Shown here one piece after another: positions 57,989 to 64,000 of a stretch of DNA of 64,000 nt. This DNA comes from Chloroflexota bacterium (GTDB taxonomy: Bacteria > Chloroflexota > Limnocylindria > P2-11E), in the NCBI GenBank assembly GCA_027310565.1, contig DAIDAP010000037.1, positions 186,001-250,000 of the forward strand, in the 5' to 3' direction. Position 1 is the stretch's first letter. Each line of letters begins with the position of its first letter. Both the position numbers and the translations under genes were made by a program. Under the pieces are notes generated by a model. It had not been told where the DNA came from and searched no databases. It saw only the letters and a program-made list of their open reading frames with translations.

Positions 57989-59416
57989 ATGAGCAACACG
58001 CCCGTCACCGGGCTCTCCGCCATCGGGGCCGAGTACCGGGCGCTCGACAAGGTCCCCGTCCCGGCGCGCTCGTTCAGCCTGCTCGACGAGGCGGCGCTGT
58101 GGTTCGGCGCCGCGAGCCTCCCGGCGGCGTGGCTGTACGGCGCGATCATGGCCGGCTGGACCGGCCTCGGCGGCGCGCTCCTGCTCATCCTCGTGGTGAG
58201 CCCGCTCGCGTTCCTGCCATGGGCCGCGCTCGGACTCATCGCGGCGCGCGTCGGTGGCGCGTCGGTGACGATCGTGCGTCCGGCGTTCGGGCTGCGCGGC
58301 TCCGCGGTCCCCGCGGCCTTCTACCTCGTGTTCGGCTTCGGCTGGGCCGCGGTGAACGTCTTCGTGGGGTCCATCGGCACGTCCTTCATCTTCAAGGGGA
58401 TCTTCGGGACGCCCGCGCTCGGCGAGCCCGGCGCCGCCGGACCGATGGCGGTCGCGATCGTCATCACCTGCGTGGTCCAGGGCGCCTTCGCCGTCGCCGG
58501 GCACCGCGCGATCCGCGCCATGGAGTGGCTCGCCGTCGCCGGGCTCATCGTGCTCGGCGCGTACGAGACGTACCTCGCGCTCACGACCTGGGGCGTCGCG
58601 GACCTCTTCGCGTGGCGTCCGCCGGAGGGCATCACGACGTCGGTCGGATCGTTCCGCTACGTGATCACGCTCGCGCTGCTGGTGGACCTCCTCGTCGCGT
58701 ACAACTGGACCTGGGAGTTCATCGGCGACTTCTCGCGTTTCGCGCGCACGCCGCGCGCCGGCGCGGTCGGCCCGTGGATCGGCGCGAACCTCGCGCAGAG
58801 CTGGTGGTTCTCGGTCGGTGCGCTCGGCGTCGTCTTCCTGGCGGTGCAGAGCGGTCAGTTCGATCCGTCGCGCTCGGACCCCTCGTCCGTCGCGACCGCG
58901 CTCGGCTTCGGCTGGGGCGCGTACCTCGTCATCCTCTTCGCGACGGTCGCGACGAACGCGGGGAACGTCTACGCGTCGGCGCTCGGGATCTCGCAGCTCT
59001 TCCCTCGGGTCGGACTGTCCATGCGCGCGCTGCTGCTCGTCGCGGCGATCGTCGTGCTCCCGCTCAGCCTGCTGCCGCTCTTCGCGGCCGATCTGCTCGG
59101 GAGCTACGTGTTCTTCCTCGACTTCGTCGGCGCGCTCGTCGTGCCGCTGTGGACGATCGTGCTCGTCGACCACTTCGTCGTGCGGCGCGGCCGGTACTCG
59201 GACGACCTCTTCCGCACCGCCGGCGGCGCGTACTGGTACGGCGGCGGTGTCCACTGGCCCGGCATCGCGAGCCTCGCGCTCGGCACCGCGCTCTACTGGG
59301 TCATCGCGTTCGCCTTCCCCGAGCTGCGCTCGGCGATCGGCGCGACCATCCCGACGATCGCCGTCGTCGCGGTCGTCTACGCGCTCAGCGCGCGGCGCGA
59401 CGGGAGCGACGTCTGA
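57989..59416 (+). CDS. NCS1-family nucleobase/cation symporter (cytosine permease-like)
   Basis: 475 residues with about 12 membrane helices. The family imports nucleobases or related vitamins (cytosine, allantoin, hydroxymethylpyrimidine). The substrate-site region WTWEFIGDFSRFAR, the NW-rich helix FGFGWAAVNVFVGS, and GNVYASALGISQLF are typical of NCS1. ATG at 57989 gives MSNTPVTGLS; the longer track frame begins at 57947, inside the promoter. The stop overlaps the start of bioY (TGATG), so this uptake gene is coupled to bioY. The exact substrate is not fixed by sequence. Confidence 0.88.
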   Translation: MSNTPVTGLSAIGAEYRALDKVPVPARSFSLLDEAALWFGAASLPAAWLYGAIMAGWTGLGGALLLILVVSPLAFLPWAALGLIAARVGGASVTIVRPAFGLRGSAVPAAFYLVFGFGWAAVNVFVGSIGTSFIFKGIFGTPALGEPGAAGPMAVAIVITCVVQGAFAVAGHRAIRAMEWLAVAGLIVLGAYETYLALTTWGVADLFAWRPPEGITTSVGSFRYVITLALLVDLLVAYNWTWEFIGDFSRFARTPRAGAVGPWIGANLAQSWWFSVGALGVVFLAVQSGQFDPSRSDPSSVATALGFGWGAYLVILFATVATNAGNVYASALGISQLFPRVGLSMRALLLVAAIVVLPLSLLPLFAADLLGSYVFFLDFVGALVVPLWTIVLVDHFVVRRGRYSDDLFRTAGGAYWYGGGVHWPGIASLALGTALYWVIAFAFPELRSAIGATIPTIAVVAVVYALSARRDGSDV

Positions 59417-59988
59417 TGCGCGCCGCGCCCCTCGCGATCGCGCTCGTGCCCGCGGGGATCGCCTCGCGGAAGGCGCTCGTCGTCGCGGGCAGCCTGCTCC
59501 TCGCGCTCCCGGCCCAGGTCGCGGTCCCGCTGCCGTTCAGCCCCGTCCCGGTCACCGGATAGACGCTCGCGGTGCCGCTCATCGGCGCGTCGTACGGCGC
59601 GCGGCTCGGAGCGCTCGCCGTCGTGCTCTACCTGGTCGATGGCGCGGCCGGCCTCCCCGTGTACGCCGGCGCGACGGGCGGAGTGGCGCGCCTGGTCGGA
59701 CCGACCGGGGGCTACCTCGCCGGCTTCGTCGTCGCCGCGGCGGTCGTCGGGTGGCTGGCGGAGCGCGGATGGACGCGCCGCCTCCCCGCCGCGCTCGCCG
59801 CGATGCTCGCCGGCTAGGCCGCGATCTACGTGTTCGGGCTCGCCGGGCTCGCGCGGTTCCCGCTCCCCGTCGGCGTCCTCGAGGCCGGCCTGTTCCCGTT
59901 CGTCGCCGGCGACCGGTACAAGGTCGCGCTCGCGGTCGCCGCGCTGCCGGTCGCGACGCGAGACATCCTCGACCGCGGCTCCCGCTGA
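59416..59988 (+). pseudogene. bioY: bioY (biotin transporter S component) interrupted by two in-frame TAG codons
   Basis: The frame from ATG 59416 to TGA 59986-59988 is 190 codons long and aligns throughout with BioY, the substrate-binding S component of the energy-coupling-factor biotin transporter: FSPVPVTG(TAG)TLAVPLIG, LGALAVVLYLVDGAAGLPVY, GPTGGYLAGFVVAA and AAMLAG(TAG)AAIYVFGLAG. The stops at 59560-59562 and 59815-59817 lie at or beside conserved Gln/Asn positions (family VTGQTL and LGNALIYLFGL). Each would arise from CAG by one C-to-T change. TAG is also the ordinary stop of many genes here, so a reassigned code is unlikely. Possibilities are a recent pseudogene, readthrough, or sequence error. 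Frame, length and composition are otherwise unaffected. Confidence 0.8.
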
Positions 59989-60030
59989 ACGGTCGCGGGC
60001 TTAGCGCCGCGCCGCGCCGAAGCGCCCCTC

Positions 60031-60044
60031 GCATCGCGCGATGC
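60031..60044. repeat. perfect 14-nt palindrome in the bioY-folK gap
   Basis: GCATCGCGCGATGC reads the same on both strands and lies between the convergent ends of bioY (59988) and folK (60111). It could be a bidirectional terminator stem or a protein site, but there is no T tract on either side. Confidence 0.35.
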
Positions 60045-60110
60045 GCGCAGAACGAGCCCCTCCAACCTCCTGACGGCCGCACTGACGAGATCCACACCTG
60101 GGAACCGTCG

Positions 60111-60644
60111 TCATGGCGGCCGTCGCGCGTCCGTCGCGTCCGGGCCCCGCAGCGCCGACGGCGGGGCGACGCGCACCACGTCACCGGCGGTCCGCGGCAG
60201 GCGTTCGAGCAGCGCCGCCACCGTCGCGCCGGTCCCCGGCACGACGGCGCCTCCGGCGATCTCGGCGAGCGGCACGAGGACGAAGGCGCGCTCGGTCATG
60301 CGCGGGTGCGGGACCACCAGGTCCGCCTCCGCGACGCGAAGGTCGCCGAAGAGCAGGACGTCGACGTCGATCTCGCGCGGCCCCCAGCGCCGCCGCTCGG
60401 CGCGGCCGAGGGCGCGCTCGGCGTCGCGCGCCCGCGAGAGCACCTCGCGCGGCGAGAGCTCCGTCGCGATCGTGGCGCAGGCGTTGAGGAACGGCGGCTG
60501 GTCGAGCACGCCCACCGGCGCGGTCTCGTACACCGACGAGACCGCCTCCACCGGGCCGAGCTCCGAGAGGCGCGCGAGGGCGGCGCGCAGCGCGGCGAGC
60601 CGGTCGCCGACGTTGCTCCCCAGGCCGAGGTGGACGGTGGGCAC
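60111..60644 (-). CDS. folK: 6-hydroxymethyl-7,8-dihydropterin pyrophosphokinase
   Basis: 177 residues. Activates the pterin for FolP. LGLGSNVGDRLAAL, FLNACATIATEL, the catalytic RRWGPREIDVDVLLFGD and VVPHPRMTERAFVLVPLAEI match. GTG at 60644 yields VPTVHLGLGSN; the track's longer ORF starts in folB. Divergent from folB by 21 bp, with almost no room for two promoters. Confidence 0.93.
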   Translation of the reverse strand: MPTVHLGLGSNVGDRLAALRAALARLSELGPVEAVSSVYETAPVGVLDQPPFLNACATIATELSPREVLSRARDAERALGRAERRRWGPREIDVDVLLFGDLRVAEADLVVPHPRMTERAFVLVPLAEIAGGAVVPGTGATVAALLERLPRTAGDVVRVAPPSALRGPDATDARRPP

Positions 60645-60665
60645 GTACTGGCAGTATCGACCGCG

Positions 60666-61109
60666 ATGTCGTCCGCGGAGCTGATCGAGGGGTGGCTCGA
60701 GATCGAGGGGCTGCGCTGCGCCGGGCGGCACGGCGCGTACCCCGGCGAGCGGCGGCGCGCGCGCCGCTTCCTCGTGGACGTCGCCCTGCGGACGGATCTC
60801 GCCGACGCCGTCCGGACGGACGACCTCGCGCAGACCACCGATCTCGCGGCCATCGCCGCGGTCACGCGCGAGGTCGTCGGCGGCACGCCGCGCACCTTGC
60901 TCGAGCGACTCGCCGCCGACGTCGCGCGTACGCTCCTCGACCGCTTCGGCGCGCGGGAGGTCCGCGTCCGCGTGACGAAGCCGCGTCCACCCGGGCTCGG
61001 CGCGGCGAGCGAGGCCGCGGAGGTCAGTCTCGCGCGGGGACGGAGGCGCGCAGCGCCCAGGCCATCCGCGCGACGCGCGCCGCGGGCCGGACGTCGTGCA
61101 CGCGGATGA
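60666..61109 (+). CDS. folB: dihydroneopterin aldolase
   Basis: 147 residues. Splits dihydroneopterin to hydroxymethyldihydropterin. LRCAGRHGAYPGERRRARRFLVDVAL, TTDLAAIAAVTREVV, LLERLAADVARTLL and VRVRVTKPRPPG are typical. The conserved core ends near residue 120; the last 27 Arg-rich residues overlap the end of folP on the other strand by 86 nt and may be a run-on. ATG 60666. Confidence 0.92.
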   Translation: MSSAELIEGWLEIEGLRCAGRHGAYPGERRRARRFLVDVALRTDLADAVRTDDLAQTTDLAAIAAVTREVVGGTPRTLLERLAADVARTLLDRFGAREVRVRVTKPRPPGLGAASEAAEVSLARGRRRAAPRPSARRAPRAGRRARG

Positions 61110-61845
61110 GGGCGGCGCCGGCGAAGGCGGCGATCGCGACGCAGGCGAGCGTCCCCTCGAGGCGCTCCTCGACCGGCAGCTCGAGCGCGTGACCGATGAA
61201 GCGCTTGCGCGACGGGCCGACGAGGAGCGGCAGCGGGTGCACCCGCCGGCGCAGCTCGTCCGTCCGTGCGACGAGCGCGAGGCTCTCTTCGGGCGTCTTC
61301 CCGAAGCCGACGCCGGCGTCGGCGATGAGCCGCTCGCGCGGCACGCCGCGGCGCTCCGCCACCGCGGCGAGGCGCTCCACCTCGCGCACGACGCGGTCGA
61401 CGGGGTCGCCTCCGTCGGGGATCCCGCGCTCGGCGAGCTCCCAGCCGTTGTGTATGAGCACGAGACGCGCGCCGTGATCGGCGGCGACCGCCGCGAGGCG
61501 CTCGTCGCGCAGACCGGAGACGTCGTTCACGATCTCCGCGCCCGCGCGCACGGCGAGCTCCGCCACCTCCGCCTTCCGCGTGTCGATCGACACCGGGATG
61601 CCACGGCCGTCGAGCGCGCGCAGGAGCGGGCCCACGCGGCGCAGCTCCTCCTCGAGCGGGACCGGCGCGCTGCCCGGACGCGTCGACTCGCCGCCGATGT
61701 CGATGATGTCGGCGCCGTCGGCGACGAGCCGCTCGACGCGCGCGACGAGCGCGGGCGCGTCCGCCACGACGCCGTCGCCGCTGAATGAGTCTGGGGTGAC
61801 GTTGAGGACCGCCATGACGAGCGGCCGCTCTTCGGGCGAGCGCAC
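61024..61845 (-). CDS. folP: dihydropteroate synthase
   Basis: 273 residues. Joins p-aminobenzoate to the pterin; target of sulfonamides. MAVLNVTPDSFSGDG (loop 1), DIIDIGGESTRPGS, SIDTRKAEVAE, EIVNDVSGLRDE, ADAGVGFGKTPEESLAL and LVGPSRKRFIG follow in order. GTG at 61845 and ATG at 61815 are both possible; with the GTG the gene overlaps the divergent folC start by 32 nt. Confidence 0.94.
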   Translation of the reverse strand: MRSPEERPLVMAVLNVTPDSFSGDGVVADAPALVARVERLVADGADIIDIGGESTRPGSAPVPLEEELRRVGPLLRALDGRGIPVSIDTRKAEVAELAVRAGAEIVNDVSGLRDERLAAVAADHGARLVLIHNGWELAERGIPDGGDPVDRVVREVERLAAVAERRGVPRERLIADAGVGFGKTPEESLALVARTDELRRRVHPLPLLVGPSRKRFIGHALELPVEERLEGTLACVAIAAFAGAALIRVHDVRPAARVARMAWALRASVPARD

Positions 61846-63178
61846 CGACGCAGCGTACGACGCGGCGCTCCGCTGGCTCTTCGGCTTTCCGGACATGGAG
61901 CGAGGCGCGCCGCCCGCGCGCCGCGGGCCGGCGCGTGGCTGGGATCCGCGACGCACGCGCGCCCTGCTCGACCTCGTCGGCGCTCCGGACCGCCGGATGC
62001 CGATCGTCGTCGTCGCGGGCACGAAGGGAAAGGGCTCGACCGCGGCGATGCTCGCGAGCATCCTCGCCGCGTCGGGGACGCGGACCGGCCTGTACACGCA
62101 GCCGCACCTGCAGTCCTACCGCGAGCGCGTCCGCGTGGACGGGAGGGCGATCGGCGGCCGCGCCTTCGCGGCCGCGGCAGGCGAGCTGCGATCCGCCGTC
62201 GCGGCGCTCCCGCGTCACCTCGCCGGCGCCTCGACGACGTTCGAGATCGTGACCGCGCTCGCGCTGCTGCACTTCGCGCGGCGGGGCTGCGGCGCGGCGG
62301 TGCTCGAGGTCGGGCTCGGCGGCCGCGCGGACGCGACGAACGCGGTCGATCCGCTCGTGTCGGTCGTCACGTCGATCAGCCACGACCACACCGCAGTCCT
62401 CGGACGGCGGCTCTCCTCGATCGCGAGGGAGAAAGCGGGCATCGCACGGCCGGGACGCGTCCTCGTCAGCGCGACGCAGCCGCCGGCCGCGGCGGCGGCG
62501 ATCGCCGCGGCCTGCGCGCGCACCGGCGCGGCGCTGCGCGTGATGCCCCCTCTCGCTCCACGCGACCCGCTCGCGCGCGGCCTCGCGCTCGCCGGCGCGC
62601 ACCAGCTCCAGAACGCCGCGCTGGCCGTCGCCGCCGCGCGCGCGCTCGCCGAGCACGGGCTCGCGACCGGCGACGGCGCGATCCGCCACGGCCTCGCGCG
62701 CCTGCGCTGGCCCGGCCGGTACGAGGTCCTGACCGGCGCGCCGACGATCGTCCTCGACGGCGCGCACAACGACGGCTCGGCGCGCGCGCTCGCGGCGACG
62801 CTCCGTCACGATCTCGCGGGCCACGCCTCGCTTCGCTCGGCTGAACAGGGGCCGCTACCTCGGCTGGGCCTCGTCGTCGGAATGCTCGCGGACAAGGACG
62901 TCCGCGCGTTCGCCCGCGAGCTCCGGCCGCTCGCCGCCGCGGTCTACGCGACGGCACCCCGCAGCGCGCGGGCGCTCGACGCGGACGAGCTCGCGACGCG
63001 CTTCGGCGGCCGCGCGACGCGCGCCTTCCCGCATCTCGCCGAGGCCCTCGCCGCGGCGCGCGCGGACGCATCCCCGCGGGACGTCATCTGCGTCAGCGGA
63101 TCGCTCGCACTGGTGGGCGAGGCGCGCGACCTGCTCGGGCTGGCGGTCGCCGAGCGGCTCTGGGATGAGGCGGAGTAG
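61814..63178 (+). CDS. folC: bifunctional folylpolyglutamate synthase/dihydrofolate synthase
   Basis: 454 residues. Adds glutamates to folates. IVVVAGTKGKGSTAAMLA (P-loop, Lys in place of the common Asn), TQPHLQSYRERVRVDG, LEVGLGGRADATN, SISHDHTAVLG, REKAGIARPGRV and DGAHNDGSARAL identify it. ATG at 61814 (MTSGRSSGERTDAAYDAALRW) gives the expected N terminus and is part of a CATG shared with the possible folP ATG on the other strand. The promoter must lie inside folP. Confidence 0.93.
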   Translation: MTSGRSSGERTDAAYDAALRWLFGFPDMERGAPPARRGPARGWDPRRTRALLDLVGAPDRRMPIVVVAGTKGKGSTAAMLASILAASGTRTGLYTQPHLQSYRERVRVDGRAIGGRAFAAAAGELRSAVAALPRHLAGASTTFEIVTALALLHFARRGCGAAVLEVGLGGRADATNAVDPLVSVVTSISHDHTAVLGRRLSSIAREKAGIARPGRVLVSATQPPAAAAAIAAACARTGAALRVMPPLAPRDPLARGLALAGAHQLQNAALAVAAARALAEHGLATGDGAIRHGLARLRWPGRYEVLTGAPTIVLDGAHNDGSARALAATLRHDLAGHASLRSAEQGPLPRLGLVVGMLADKDVRAFARELRPLAAAVYATAPRSARALDADELATRFGGRATRAFPHLAEALAAARADASPRDVICVSGSLALVGEARDLLGLAVAERLWDEAE

Positions 63179-63327
63179 AGGGAGTCCGGTCGCGCAGGTG
63201 CGCGCATCTCAGAGATGGCTTCGGATCAGGGCCAGGGGACGTCGAGCGCTCGTGCGACCGTGCTCATCTTCATGACCAGGCGATGCGGATCGCCTGGCAC
63301 GGGCGCGAAGTCGTGGTCCTCACGACG

Positions 63328-63963
63328 CTAGGGCAGATGGCCGCGCCGCGCGGAGTCGTCGTCCGGCCAGGCGTGACGCGCCGGATCGGCGGTGCGCAGG
63401 ACCGCGAACAGCTCGCGCCGCAGCTCCGCGTCACCGCGGAAGCGGCCACGAAGCTCCGAGGTGACGACCGCGACCGGCTCGCGCACGCCGCGCATGAGCA
63501 TGCAGAGATGCGCGCCCCGCCCGATGACCGCGACGTCGGCCACGCGCACGACGCGCTCGAGCTCGTCGGCGACGCCGGCGACGAGCCGCTCCTGGATCTG
63601 CAGCCGCGCGGCGTGGCGGTGGGCGATGCGCGCGATCTTGGAGAGCCCGATGACCCGGCCACCGGGGACGTACCCGACGAAGAGGTCGCACGAGAACGGG
63701 AGCAGGTGGTGCTCGCAGATCGACCACAGCCGGAGCCCGCGCACGCTCACGAGCTGCGACGAGGAGTGGAGCGCGAAAGTCACGTCGACGTCGCCCGCGC
63801 CGGCGCGGAGGAAGTCGCGCCACCACGCGGCGACGCGCCGCGGCGTGCCGCGCAGACCCGCGCGGTCGGGGTCCTCGCCGAGCGCGACGAGCAGCGAGCG
63901 GGTGAGAGAGCGGATCTCGCTCAGCCGCTTCGCGTCGAGTCTGGCCGTGCCGCGCTCGCTGAT
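63328..63963 (-). CDS. folE: GTP cyclohydrolase I (no standard start codon)
   Basis: About 198-211 residues. First enzyme of folate synthesis. GEDPDRAGLRGTPRRVA, WSICEHHLLPFSCDLFVGYVP (zinc Cys and His), GLSKIARIAHRHAARLQIQERL and HLCMLMRGV complete the active site. The frame is open from a TAG at 63973-63975 but contains no ATG, GTG or TTG before the catalytic core. Candidates are CTG at 63924, which gives a typical N terminus (LSEIRSLTRSLLVALG), or ATC at 63963. The 151-residue ORF of the track (GTG 63783) would lose essential residues. The zone 63179-63327 between folC and folE shows no gene. Confidence 0.87.
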   Translation of the reverse strand: MSERGTARLDAKRLSEIRSLTRSLLVALGEDPDRAGLRGTPRRVAAWWRDFLRAGAGDVDVTFALHSSSQLVSVRGLRLWSICEHHLLPFSCDLFVGYVPGGRVIGLSKIARIAHRHAARLQIQERLVAGVADELERVVRVADVAVIGRGAHLCMLMRGVREPVAVVTSELRGRFRGDAELRRELFAVLRTADPARHAWPDDDSARRGHLP

Positions 63964-64000
63964 GCGCCAAGACTACCGGGCGCGCCCGGAGATGCGACGC

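Noticed and set aside
57947-57991. TPP- or purine-type riboswitch upstream of the NCS1 permease
   Set aside because: The space from fabG to the ATG contains no THI-box or purine aptamer core, and the promoter lies too close to the start for an aptamer.
59416-59988. General reassignment of TAG to Gln in this organism
   Set aside because: TAG is the terminal stop of many intact genes in the window (phnD, phnE, manC, trpS, ffh, recG, rsmD, fabG, nusB), so TAG is a normal stop here.
60073-60124. Inverted repeat GACGGCCGC/GCGGCCGTC as an attachment site or terminator
   Set aside because: The arms are perfect but 34 nt apart, the right arm is inside folK coding sequence, and in such GC-rich DNA this can arise by chance.
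63179-63327. Small gene between folC and folE
   Set aside because: A minus-strand frame reads about 30 residues ending VARALDVPWP before a stop, but it has no start codon and matches nothing I recognise; no support for a gene.
1-64000. tRNA, rRNA, tmRNA, SRP RNA or CRISPR array
   Set aside because: I looked through the gaps and found no cloverleaf, repeat-spacer pattern or rRNA sequence. The gaps are too short for most of them; tRNA detection by eye is imperfect.

Overview
The window is a dense, very GC-rich bacterial chromosome segment, almost all coding, with gaps of mostly under 100 bp and many 1-4 nt start/stop overlaps (ATGA, GTGA, TGATG). It carries housekeeping genes in blocks typical of free-living bacteria: pyrF-tat-secD-secF; murE-femX-femX-topA; dprA-comM-yraN-rnhB-rplS-trmD-rimM-khpA-rpsP-ffh-ftsY-smc-rnc-acpP; nusB-plsX-rpmF-yceD-rsmD-recG-fakA; rlmN-fmt-def-priA-gmk-rluD-lspA-fabG; and a folate block. 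High GC, GTG/TTG starts, paired FemX genes, a PhnDCE transporter, GerMN/Gmad2 proteins and this gene order fit a Chloroflexota-like organism (Limnocylindria/CSP1-4 type). That is inference; no rRNA or tRNA is visible to confirm it.

Layout. 1-6005: the start of a RelA/SpoT gene, recJ, an operon of two small related membrane-anchored proteins followed by an unusual FtsH, and an alpha/beta hydrolase. 6046-7495: a disturbed locus in which two decapitated relics (an amidohydrolase tail and a frameshifted DppC-type permease tail) flank two intact membrane-protein genes. 7539-13855: protein export (SecDF, Tat), pyrF and a divergent PhnD-PhnC-PhnE uptake system. 13890-26002: a TolB-like propeller, a P-loop kinase, murE, two FemX-type ligases, topA, manC, trpS, a hydrolase and an S9 peptidase. 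26030-40631: DNA uptake/recombination, ribosome and SRP genes, SMC, RNase III and acyl carrier protein. 40743-42741: an ECF sigma factor with an apparent autoregulatory promoter and its membrane-anchored partner. 42738-57833: rRNA/tRNA modification, lipid, replication-restart and translation genes. 57947-63963: an NCS1 permease, a bioY gene with two in-frame TAG codons, and folK/folB/folP/folC/folE arranged in alternating orientation.

How the genes cooperate: ffh/ftsY with secDF, tat and lspA cover protein targeting and export; fmt/def, rpmB, rpmF, rpsP, rplS, rimM, trmD, rlmN, rsmD and rluD build and tune the translation apparatus; recJ, recG, priA, dprA, comM, smc and topA maintain DNA; folE-folB-folK-folP-folC convert GTP to folate. 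The least ordinary items are the FtsH lacking a periplasmic domain next to two paralogous extracytoplasmic proteins, the TrmD with a double helix-turn-helix tail, the doubly amber-interrupted bioY, the replaced locus at 6-7.5 kb, an RNase HII lacking its GRG motif, and fmt and folE without normal start codons.
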